Origin: Owenia fusiformis
Lineage: Eukaryota > Annelida > Polychaeta > Sabellida > Oweniidae
Length of the DNA stretch: 64,000 bases
Reading direction: 5' to 3'
Assembly (NCBI GenBank): GCA_903813345.2
Contig: CAIIXF020000007.1
Span: 18,651,564-18,715,563, forward strand
Part shown: in pieces, positions 14,284 to 25,275 of the stretch
Layout: each line of letters opens with the position of its first letter
Position numbering within the stretch: position 1 is the stretch's first letter
Made by a program: the position numbers and the translations under genes
The notes under the pieces: generated by a model
Database searches by the model: none
Told to the model about the DNA's origin: nothing
The model's input: only the letters and a program-made list of their open reading frames with translations

Positions 14284-15112
14284 AAGCCGTAAAAGGGAAA
14301 ATGAATATAAATATTCGATTTTTTTCTCCTTTTCTACCGGCTTCTTTTTTCTTTCTCCACCATGAAAAATTTCCTGCTCGACCCAACTAGAAAAATTGCT
14401 CACAACACGTACACCACGTGACTTTTTTCTGGATTCTGATTGGATAGACAATTAATTAGATATGCTAATGATAAACTTGTACCAGGGAATTCCCCTTTGA
14501 CCTCTGACGCCATTCACTTTACAGGTGTTTGATTGGATTATCTATTTACTATCATCTTCAGTCATGATATTTTAGATAGTGATTATTTGAAATTGAAACA
14601 ATTAACTAAAACCCTTTTCTAAATCAGGGTGTGCAACGCTTGATGGAATGGTTATCAAAGTTTGAATGATTGCCTAGCAATTCTTTATTGATAAATATAA
14701 CTTACTTGCCAATAGAGCCATTTTGGCAAGCTGCCAAGTTGGCATGAAGCCAAGTAGTATTTGCATGTGTATTGTAATGTACCATTACAACATGTCAATA
14801 GATGGTTGTAAGGGATTGAAACAAGTAATTTTTCTGTTGACTGTGTTGCTCAGATAGGCCAATCGCATTGTTTTCATCAAATTCCTCAACCATCTTTTTA
14901 GAGTTCATCTGTCGCAGACATTTGATAAATGTTTGTGTAAAATATTTCATCCAAAGGACTTCATGAGTTACTGTGGTGGGAAATTTGAAATTGGGGATGG
15001 CCATTCTAGCATGTCTAGGGGGCTGGTCTATAAACTGAGATTTAAGTACATTTCTCAACAGCTATAGCTACCAAAGTTCAACTGTGGTGACTTTACAGTA
15101 TAATTATAAGTC

Positions 15113-15183
15113 TTTAAGGCTCAGTGGTAGAGCACCAAACTTTCAACCAGAAGGTCCTGGGTTCAATTCCCACATTAGGAGCA
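15113..15183 (+). repeat. tRNA-derived SINE head
   Basis: An internal RNA polymerase III promoter is visible: an A-box-like GGCTCAGTGGTAGAGC and, at the normal tRNA distance, a B box GGGTTCAATTCCC. The arms do not make a clean tRNA with CCA-ready ends, and the sequence runs on into unrelated AT-rich DNA. A SINE head is therefore likelier than a functional tRNA gene. Confidence 0.6.
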
Positions 15184-15249
15184 TTAAATTTAGCACACTC
15201 TGATATCTGTATCTGGGTGTATGTCTGGCTTGTTACACTACACTTAAAC

Positions 15250-15418
15250 CTGCCTTTGTGAACATCTTTCTCTAATGAACACTTGTGTTTAGTGAACACC
15301 AATTTAAAGCACTATTTACATTGACCCCTGTATAAAATCCCTTCTCTATAGCAAACACCTACCTACAGTGAACACTTTTTTGTGGCTCCATAGGTGTTCA
15401 CTATATACAGGTTTTATT
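15250..15418. repeat. Partial 'CAGTAAAACCTG' type MITE
   Basis: It runs from 'taaacctgcctttgtgaaca' to 'tatacaggttttatta', an inverted pair resembling the TA-flanked MITEs at 5003, 38821 and 55094. The outer CAGTA ends are lost. Confidence 0.45.
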
Positions 15419-15894
15419 ATAGATCTTTGATCTTCCTTTAATGGAAATTTTCCTCATTATTAAATGCTTGAATTGAGCATTGTCCCAGTATATGGTTCAC
15501 AAAACCACCTCACCTGTGTTTAGTTACAGTTGATTGGCCTCACATTAACATCAAAATGCTGAGATGCTGATAAAGGTGGAGGCTGACCACCTCTGCTGAC
15601 AGTCTTTAACAGTTGGAGAAAACACACGTGTCCCTTTTTGCCCTGTATCCTATTTTGCCCCGATTACATGGAGCCCTTCTTCTTCAACCATTTTCAATAT
15701 CACAATTAGAGTATATAAATCTTGTTTATCCTATTTATTTATCTTATTCAAAATTTACACATATTTTTTTTTATAGAGATCATCGTGTGCTATTTGATAA
15801 TCCTTGTAGTTGATCGACTTAAATCAGTCAATATCATGGTACAAAAGGCTTATTTCCTACTCAGGACATGAATATGGATTTAACACCTCTGTGC

Positions 15895-16995
15895 AGCTAA
15901 GGCCACCGGGGTACTACATGCCATGTGCACCAAGTACAATTAGCATCTTGCCAAGTACGAAGTATACACGTTGCCCAGCATGTGGACCAAGTTACAAGTC
16001 ACATGCTGCCAAGTCCCATATTCAAAATTTTCGAAGTCTTAATGATAAACCTCGCATGTGCAGCATGTGGACCAAGTTAGCAAGTGACATGGTACCATGT
16101 TGCATGTTCAAATAGCATCTTGCCAAGTTTAAACTATATATCTCGCATGTGCTGCATGTGGACCAAGTTAGCAAGTGACATGCTGCCATGTTGCATGTTC
16201 AAATAGCATCTTGCCAAGTTTAAACTATACATCTCGCATGTGCAGCATGTGGACCAAGTTAGCAAGTGACATGCTACCATGTTGCATGTTCAAATAGCAT
16301 CTTGCCAAGTTTAAACTATACATCTCGCATGTGCTGCATGTGGACCAAGTTAGCAAGTGACATGCTGCCATGTTGCATGTTCAAATAGCATCTTGCCAAG
16401 TTTAAACTGTACATCTCGCATGTGCAGCATGTGGACCAAGTTAGCAAGTGACATGCTACCATGTTGCATGTTGAAATAGCATATTGCCAAGTTTAAACTA
16501 TACAACTCGCATGTGCAGCATGTGGACCAAGTTGCCAAGTGACATGGTACCATGTTGCATGTACAGATAGCATCTTGCCAAGTTTAAACTATACATCTCG
16601 TCTCGCATGTGCAGCATGTGGACCAAGTTAGCAAGTGACATGCTACCATGTTGCATGTTGAAATAGCATCTTGCCAAGTTTAAACTATACAACTCGCATG
16701 TGCAGCATGTGGACCAAGTTGCCAAGTGACATGGTACCATGTTGCATGTACAAATAGCATCTTGCCAAGTTTAAACTATACAGCTCGCATGTGCAGCATG
16801 TGGACCAAGTTGCCAAGTGACATGGTACCATGTTGCATGTACAGATAGCATATTGCCACGTTTAAACCATACGACTCACATGTGCAGCATGTGGACCAAG
16901 TTGCCAAGTGGCATGCTGCCATGTTGCATGTTCGAATAGCATCTTGCCAAGTTTCAACTATACATCTCTCATGTGCAGCATGTGGATCAAGTTCC
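15895..16995 (+). repeat. 91-bp satellite, about 11 units
   Basis: The phrase 'gcatgtggaccaagtt' recurs at about 16065, 16155, 16246, 16337, 16428, 16519, 16615, 16706, 16797, 16888 and 16979, a period of 91 bases with one five-base slip near 16600. Each unit also carries 'catgttgcatgt' and 'gcatcttgccaagtt'. Units differ by a few substitutions, for instance the pairs 'gctgcc'/'gctacc' and 'gttagc'/'gttgcc'. The edge 15895-16030 is diverged and begins with 'ggccaccggggt'. Open frames on the minus strand are by-products of the repeat: 91 is not a multiple of three. Confidence 0.9.
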
Positions 16996-19019
16996 AAAAT
17001 GACACGTTTGTTTATTTGGAATGGGAAATTAAATGATAAAATATATTTTTAAACTAAAAAGCTTGTTTAATGAACGGTAAAACGAATGAAATGAACACAA
17101 ATTTGGAAAATGTAATTTAAAAAATGGTAAATTGGTATACAAGTTTGAGCTTTGTAGTAAGCATATGAAGAAATCATCCTCTACAATATTCTTGGTTAGC
17201 TGACCACTAACTCCCGGGCACTGACTACATTTGTATTCTGCCACTCTCAGGCCAGTAGTCAGCTTTTACCAGGGAGGGAAGCAGGGGGAGGGCTGTTTTT
17301 AAAGAATTCCATGAGGGATTTGACTTTTTCTTTGCATTATATCTTAGAATTCACACATGTAAAATATTTCAATATGATAATAATAGATTACTAACTTTAT
17401 GTTCTCATAAACAAAAATAGATTGCAGAGAATAATTTATTATGTAGAGATGATTTTATTATGGAATAATTGTGAAGTAATAAACTTGTTAATGTTACAAA
17501 GCTATGAACTGCATATTACTGTATCATATACAATTATTCTAACACAATTCTAAACACATGTGAACATTATAGTATCCTTGTATTAATGTTCCAATCTGAG
17601 TGTCAGTTAGTTCACTAAGTAGGCTCCCTGGTCAGAAACATCTTGAATTCTTGAATAAGTAGAAATAAGAATATAACTGTATTTATGTAGAATTGAAAAT
17701 CTGTATATCTGCAAATATAGAACATTTACCATTGCCCATGAGTTTTCTGCTCTGTAGAAAGACCATAAATGCACATCTTTATGAATTTATATAATCAATA
17801 GCACTTTAAGTCCCCATATAAGGTCTAAATCACTTTGGCTTATACTGTAGTCTTACTCAGTGTTATATGGAAGAATGTGAAACTTTTTTTAATTGCTAAT
17901 TATAAATTTACATAAAACTAACTTTTATAACTAACTTTTAGAGATCACATATATATTCTAATAAGCGATAATTCAAACCAATGCATAGCATTCATCCTCA
18001 CATGATTTTGGTGAAAAATTAAGAAAATTGGTTCAAAAATAGGCGAGAAATGAACTCGTCAATGCTTTAAAATGGTTCAGAGAAAAATGTATTTCAAAAT
18101 TTCTTAGTTCTCATAGAAACCAATGGTACATAATATTTCAAACATATATACTTCCTTTTAATCTCAGGTTAGACAATCAACATTGGTTTATATTTGAAGT
18201 TTTGCATATAAGAAAAGATTGACATTGGAAAAAAATGATGTCACTGCCGACCATACGTTTTTATGTAAATCTCCCGTAAAATATTTTGTTTTTCCGTAAA
18301 TGCAACAAAACTCCCATACCGTTTAAACCCGTAAAACTACTGTTATCTCCTGTACCGTAGTTTTACTAAAATCTACGGTAATTTTTTAAAATCCATTTTT
18401 CCTGTGAAAATGGCCGTAAAAACCTCCCGTATTTTTGACTGAAATCTCCCTTAATCTACCGTGTTTGAGCTAAATCTACAGTCAGTAACCTTGATTATTG
18501 GACTTCTTTCTTTTACTTTCAGTTTTACAGCAAGGAAATGTATATTTTCTGTAAAAACTGAGCGAGCAAAGGAACCCTCATAATACTTGTTCAGGGCCAA
18601 CTTACATCATGGGCTTTTAATAATCAGCCTGATTACTCATTAATTTTTGTCATATTCTTTTGTTTTCCCATTTCATTTAACTAAATGAACTTTCATTTAA
18701 CTTTTATTCACCATGACCTCCTTCAAAACCAATTTCAGGTTGGCAGGTCTGACGTTAGTTGCAAAATATTTTTGATATGCTAAACCATTGAAGTGGCGCA
18801 TCATTAAAAAAAATTCAACTTTTATTTGAAAAATGGCGGGAAATTTGATAACAAGAAATGAAAAAATTCAAAAAATGAATTTAACCCTTACCCCAAAAAA
18901 TGAATTTAACCCTAAGACCATGAATATGTGTGTCAAAAATGTAAAATAAATTAAAAAATGAATTCCATAAATAAATAAATTTTTCTATGTCAAAATATAA
19001 AAAAAAGAATTTAATTCTA

Positions 19020-19140
19020 ACCTTAACCCTAACCATAACCAACCCCAACCCTATTAAACCAGATGGAGTTTTAAATGATTACCTAACCCTGACCTACCCA
19101 CTGAGGACACAGGACGCTTACTAGACCCTAATGATACAGG
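19020..19140 (+). repeat. Degenerate CCCTAA-type repeat at the edge of the 49-bp array
   Basis: Phrases such as 'aaccttaaccctaaccataa' and 'ccaaccctatt' resemble degenerate telomere-type hexamers (CCCTAA). The stretch is short and impure. Similar phrases are embedded in each 297-bp higher-order unit, so it is part of that repeat and not a true telomere relic. Confidence 0.5.
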
Positions 19141-20285
19141 GTCCAATTGGCAGGAGCGGTAATCGCATACCAGACCCTAATGATACAGGGTCCACTTGGC
19201 AGGAGCAGCGTTCGCATACCAGACCCTAATGATACAAGATCCACTTGGCAGGAGCGGCAATTGTGTACCAGACCCTAATGATACAGGGTCCACTTGGCAA
19301 GAGCGGCGTTTGCATACCAGACCCTAATGATACAGGATCTACTTAGCAGGAGCAGCGATCCCTAACCAACCCTATTAAACCAGATGGGGTTTTAAATGAT
19401 TACCTAACCCTGAACTACCCACTGAGGACACAGGACGCGTACCAGACCCTAATGATACAGGGTCCACTTGGCAGGAGCGGCGATCGTGTACCAGACCCTA
19501 ATGATAGAGGGTCCACTTGGCAGGAGCGGCATTCGTGTACCAGACCCTAATGATACAAGGTTCACTTTGCAGGAGCAGCGATCGCTATCAGTAGGGTCTG
19601 GCACATGAACGACGCTCCTGCAAAGTGAAATGAGTTTAAACCGTAACCTCAACCCACCCTAACCAACCCTATTAAACCAGATGGGGTTTTAAATGATTAC
19701 CTAACCCTGACCTACCCACTGAAGACACAGGACACGTACCAGACCCTAATGATACAGGGTCCACTTGGCAGGAGCGGCGATCGTGTCCCAGACCCTAATG
19801 ATAGAGGGTCCACTTGGCAGGAGCGGCATTCGTGTACCAGACCCTAATGATACAAGGTTCACTTTGCAGGAGCAGCGATCGCTATCAGTAGGGTCTGGCA
19901 CATGAACGACGCTCCTGCAAAGTGAAATGAGTTTAAACCGTAACCTCAACCCACCCTAACCAACCCTATTAAACCAGATGGGGTTTTAAATGATTACCTA
20001 ACCCTGACCTACCCACTGAGGACACAGGACACGTACCAGACCCTAATGATACAGGGTCCACTTGGCAGGAGCGGCGATCGTGTCCCAGACCCTAATGATA
20101 GAGGGTCCACTTGGCAGGAGCAGCATTCGTGTACCAGACCCTAATGATACGAGGTCAACTTGGCAGGAGCGGCGATTGCGTACCAGACCCTAATGATACA
20201 GGGTCAACTTGGCAGGAGCGGTGATCACATACCAAACCCTAATGATAAAGTGTCCACTTGGCAGGAGCAGCGTTCACGGTTCACG
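19105..20285 (+). repeat. 49-bp tandem repeat in a 297-bp higher-order unit
   Basis: The basic unit contains 'accagaccctaatgatacag', 'ggtccacttggcaggagc' and a variable 'ggcgatcgcgt'-like end, with a spacing of 49 bases (for example 19218 to 19267). Near 19365, 19662 and 19959 the phrase 'taaaccagatggggtttt' restarts a larger unit of 297 bases that is nearly identical between copies. Each larger unit also contains an inverted 49-mer, so 'ttcactttgcaggagc' faces 'gctcctgcaaagtgaa'. Confidence 0.9.
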
Positions 20286-20539
20286 TACATCTTTTATTTA
20301 CTCAGATGTCATCACAATGACATATTAGTCAGTACAATGTACAATATACAAAAATAACTTAGACTAAACTAACTACAAAATACAAAATGTAAACAACATG
20401 ACAAATGCAAAAATATAAGTTATGAGTCAAGTTTTAAATACAGCATAAGAAAATGTAAAATATCAGTGTGATGTATCATTGACACAATGTTCATCCAACA
20501 CATATACAATGTATGAATTAAAGATCATTGCCAGGATCA

Positions 20540-21160
20540 ATAAATGACTATGTCTGTTGAACTTGGCAACATGCACACATGGCACCACCAACATTTCTGG
20601 TACATGGTACAGATGCTAATACAAGATGGCAAGTAGAACCATGTTGAGCATTAATAGACATTATTATAACATGGACATCCAACATGCCATGCTACAGCCA
20701 ATAGCCATATTTATCACATGACAACATGCGTACTTGGTAAGTTGTGAACTTGGGATCACTTGAATCAAGGTACTTGGCACACATGCAAATATAAGATGGC
20801 AAGTATGCCAATGCAACATGTATAAATCAACATGCACATCCAACATGCGAACATGGCAGTACTCACAAATTCTGATACATGTACATTGTACACATGCTAA
20901 AACAAGATGCCATGTCCAACCAAAATAGTACATGTTCCAATCTAGAATAAATCTTGAATTATCACTTGCACATTCAACATGCCATGTTGAGCCAGTTGCT
21001 CTGTCTTTCACATGCTAGACCAGTAGCATCTTGTCAGAAAGGTACTTGCTAAAATATTGCCATGTTACTAACAAGTATATGCCAAGTGACTGCATCTTGT
21101 AGATATTACCACTTGGCAACATGGCAGAACATGGCATGTTTGGACCCGGTGGCCATAAAT
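20540..21160 (-). repeat. Diverged array related to the 91-bp satellite, inverted
   Basis: The words 'acttggcaacatg', 'acaagatggcaagt' and 'aacatgccatg' recur here. They are reverse complements of words in the 91-bp satellite ('gccaagt', 'catgttgc', 'gcatcttg'). The right edge has 'ggacccggtggcc', the inverse of 'ggccaccggggt' at the left edge of the other array. No constant period survives. Confidence 0.6.
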
Positions 21161-21273
21161 GCCTCTGTGACATGATATTCTTGGTCTCTAGGAAAATATT
21201 ATATTGGACCTTCGTAAAATGACCCATTCTTAATCACTTGTAATAAAAAATATATATTTACTTTAAACATGTA

Positions 21274-21279
21274 TTTATT
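21274..21279 (-). promoter_or_regulatory. Candidate poly(A) signal for UMAD1
   Basis: This is the clearest AATAAA I saw on the minus strand downstream of the stop, about 730 bases away. Others may be used in this AT-rich stretch. Confidence 0.3.
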
Positions 21280-22011
21280 AACAACAAAAAATGTATATAT
21301 ATATATATTTATACACTTTGATATCTTATTGCACATTCTGGGAATATTTAAATATTTGAAAAAATATATGAAATATAATATATATGAATATATGATATAG
21401 TAAATGAAAGTAATTTTGGATAGTGTAGGTGGAATTTGTTTTAATATAATTTGAATTGGTTACCAAATAACCCCTTCCATGAATCTAGAGAGTATTCACA
21501 TAAAATATGTACAATACTATACAGGTACTGTTCCAGGTACTACATGTACTAAGAGTATTTTCAAAAAAATAATACTACATGTATATCTAAAATATAGATA
21601 TAAAAATTATAGACCTGCTTTAGCTTCCACATAATTATATTGTATGTAAATATATTAATGCCCACCCATTCAGTTTTAGTTTCATTGACGACTGACTAGC
21701 CATTGAAGCGTAAATGGTCAATAACCAAAAAAGAAAATTCAATGAACATTCACTGTTGTATGAGTCTCAATGACCCATATGGACAGATGGCTTCTTTACA
21801 TCCTTACGAACCATTATATGAAATTATAGTTTGATGTCTCAATAACCATCATATGAAGTCGCAACAACTGTTGAAGTTTTGATAGTCATTGTATAAACTT
21901 GTATAACTACTGCATTAAGTCTCGAAGATGATTGTACAAAGTCTGTATGACTGCTACATGTAATTTATAGACAATACTATTACATCATGTCTTCATATAG
22001 CTGTAATCCCC

Positions 22012-22224
22012 TCAGGAGCTAACAACCGAACGTTCAAGTGTAAAATCATAGTTGTATTTCACTGGCTGGAAAGTCTTCAAAGGTGCAATGTAGTAGTTGG
22101 TCGTATTCCCTGCACACAAGACAGGAGAGAGAACAAAGGGCACATCGGTGACACTACTGCAACAATGTTCAGACTGTTCTACTAAGGTACCATTGGAGGC
22201 CTGAATTCTACTAGGCACTTGTAT
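22012..22224 (-). CDS. UMAD1: UMAD1 exon 4, UMA box and stop
   Basis: The acceptor is TTTTTTTCAG|ATA. It encodes 70 residues with VPFVLSP and the C-terminal DFTLERSVV, then TGA at 22014-22012. These are the best conserved parts of the family. Confidence 0.93.
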   Translation of the reverse strand: MQVPSRIQASNGTLVEQSEHCCSSVTDVPFVLSPVLCAGNTTNYYIAPLKTFQPVKYNYDFTLERSVVSS

Positions 22225-24886
22225 CTGAAAAAAAGAATCATCATTAAATCACCATCTTGATTAAGTGAGATATGAATTCCATTGATATGATTTGACTAGA
22301 GTATAGGAGAAATATTTGGTTTAGAAATAATTTACAAGTAAAAGACTGTGTATTCCATTGTTTTGGACATAGACCTTTATTATCCCGCAACCCATGGACC
22401 ATGATTTTTGAAGTAATCTATTGACCATTTTACTTAAAGTGCTTTTAATTTGCTCGGGACAAATCAACTACAGCGTAATAAATTAACTTAAGCAGAGGCG
22501 TAGCTAGCCCATTTTGCAAGTGTACGCCCGTATGATTTCCCGGTTTTATCAAAATTAACAAAACGATGGTTCCATAAAATAGGAAGATCCCGGGTGTTCA
22601 GAAGATAGGGGACACACTAAACAATCTTAATTCAATGAAGGGAATATGTATTGTTTGATCATTTTGACATAGCTTTTTAAAGGGATTGAATTAACTGTAT
22701 TAACAGATAATATTCAGGAAACAAAATAGACAGATTCTATATAATCATGCCATCGGCGATCGAAGCCGTCTATCAAGGCGATTTTATTTTTAGGCTACCT
22801 AAAACTGTATGTATGAGGCTCATTGTTTTAAGCTTTTGTGGTCATTCTCCATGAAATATTTTTTTTTTCTGTGTTTGTTTTTATCTAGCTCACAAGATGA
22901 TTAATAATAAAAGAACAGTTACACGACCGTCTCAACTCCATTTCGGATCTTAACAATCTGTACGTGATTCTATAGAATAAATTCTATCTTTCTGTTTTTT
23001 GCATTTGCGAACATGTCAATAACAGTATCAATGTTTATATCCTGTTCCCTATGGATATGTATCATGGCCGAGGAAAAAAGTCTTTCCTCGTTCATTGTGG
23101 AACGCAAGTATGACTTAATGCGTTTCAAACTGCTAAAGCTTCGTTCAGCCACGCAAGTGGATACTGGCAATGTTAGCAGCTGGACCAAACACGTGTAGAC
23201 ATCTTCATAGATCTCCTATCGATTTCTATCTCTTGGTAAAATATTTATTTTTCATCACAATTAATCAGGTAAATTTTATTTTTCCTTAAAATTTGAGAGT
23301 ACGCCTGGGCGTACTTGGCGTACACGTAGCTACGCCACTGTTAAGGATATGATTACCAGTCTGTATTTTAGTCCAGTAAATGTACCAATAACAATTTCAG
23401 GGTTCTCACCAGGAAATTTTTAGACCCCAGATTTTTAGCAGTATTGTGACTACTTTTTTCGCGGTATCCCGACTACTTCTCCCCCATGTGAGACCAGAGA
23501 TATCCTATTAGTACACTTTTCAACATACTTCTTAAGATTATCTTGCTATTTCAATCCCAATATTTATTTCAAAAAGGTTTCTGACTTCCTATTCCTTGTT
23601 TGTATCCAGTTTTATGTATTTTCACAAGAGTTCTACCACAAATAATGTGACAAAAATGTAAAATTAGACTCCGGAAAAACCTCCGGAGTCTAAAAGCCTA
23701 GTAGAACCCTGAATTTACTTACTTTATTTAGACAAACAAAGCTCTCTTTCAAAGAATCAAACGACTGGAAAATTGTTATACTCACATTTGACGAATTTGC
23801 CAAGTGTGCAGATTGAATCATGGTGGCATCAGCAGTAACTTCACAGTTCTGAAATGATACATAGTCAGGCCCGTAAGACACTTTTCTCCAAGGGGGGTGC
23901 GGTTTTTACTAAAGAGAATATGAAATTGTCAATTTTTGCCGCGTAAATCAAATTGCGTAAGTCAAAGGGGGGGGGGGGGGGGGCGGTTACTCAAATTTTC
24001 AATTATTTTCTTCTTAGGAGAGCGAGGGGACAGCACAGGAAAATTCTACCAATTCAAGATGCTGTCTCATTTATTCTGAACACTTTTAATGCGTTTGAGT
24101 AAATGAATGCTTTAGTTTTTGGGGTGGGGTGCCAGAAATTTTTATGAGTTCATTATGTCACTTGGTGACTGTTTAAGTGTCCAAACTGTCCAATTGTTTT
24201 GTATGGGGTGTGAGGAGTGGCCCACTCCCCGTAGAAAATTTTACACTTTTGAGATGCTATTTGGTGCTTTCTGGGCACTTTCAAAGTGTATGAGTCAATC
24301 AAAAAATGGGAATTCTTTTGGGGGTGGTGTCAAAGAGGATGAGAGGGTGAAGTGTGGGGTGCCAGAGGGGGACCAAGTGGTTGTCCCCCAGAAACATTGA
24401 CCATATTAAGGTGCTATTTGATGATGTCAAATTGTTTTGTGGGGGATTTAAGGGATGGCCAACTCTCCAAGAAAATTTTAAAATGATATTTGGTGGATCT
24501 GAGCACTTTTAAAGTGTATGAGTCCATGAAGAATTTGAAAAATAATTGTTTTTCTCAATTTTTGAGGGTTGTCAAAGGGGGGGGGGGGTGCCAGAGGGGG
24601 TGTTGGATGGGGATGCCAGAGGGCGACTAAAAATCGTTGACTATATCAAAGAGCTATTTGATGATGTCTGGGAACTTTAAAAGTGTCTGAGACAATACAC
24701 AAAATTCAAAATTATTTCAATTGTTTTGTGGGGGATGTGAGGGGTGGCCAACTCTCCTAGAAAATTTTACAATTTTAATATGCTATTTGGTGCTTTCTAG
24801 GCACTTTCAAAGTATATGACTCAACAAAAAATATTAAAAAATCAAATTTTTGTTACAATTTGGGGGGGTTTAAAGGGGGGGGGGTG

Positions 24887-24926
<40 letters not shown>

Positions 24927-25227
24927 TAGGGATGCCAGAGAGCGAGTAAATGTTAGTCTCCAAGAATCATTGACTATATCAAGGAGCTACTAGTATTTGA
25001 TGATGTCTGGGAACTTTAAAAGTGTCTGAGACAATACACAAAATTCAAAATTATTTCAATTGTTCTGTGGGGGATGTGAGGGGTGGCCAACTCTCCTAGA
25101 AAATTTTACAATTTTAATATGCTATTTGGTGCTTTCTAGGCACTTTCAAAGTATATGACTCAACAAAAAATATTAAAAAATCAAATTTTTGTTACAATTT
25201 GGGGGGGTTTAAAGGGGGGGGGGGGTG

Positions 25228-25275
<48 letters not shown>

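Larger units (their letters stand above)
14241..22011. other. Spacer between GLCCI1 and UMAD1, dominated by tandem repeats
   Basis: No exon could be supported here. The spacer contains a tRNA-like SINE head, a 91-bp satellite, a 49-bp repeat organised in a 297-bp higher-order unit, and an inverted, diverged relative of the 91-bp array, all listed separately. The stretch 17000-19000 is AT-rich with no clear structure, apart from repeated 'ccgtaaa'-type phrases at 18250-18480. Confidence 0.6.

Noticed and set aside
15113-15183. Functional tRNA gene
   Set aside because: A and B boxes are present, but the arms do not pair into a full cloverleaf and the sequence continues without a terminator; a SINE head explains it better.
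16350-16997. Three overlapping minus-strand open frames with repeated Cys/His-rich peptides (for example CCTCELYSLNLA)
   Set aside because: They are translations of the 91-bp satellite; the period is not a multiple of three, the frames shift, and no start, splice or homology supports coding.
19020-19060. Interstitial telomere
   Set aside because: The CCCTAA-like words are impure and short, and they recur inside the local higher-order repeat.
19449-19949. Two near-identical 67-residue minus-strand frames
   Set aside because: They are copies of the 297-bp higher-order repeat, one unit apart, and not a duplicated gene.
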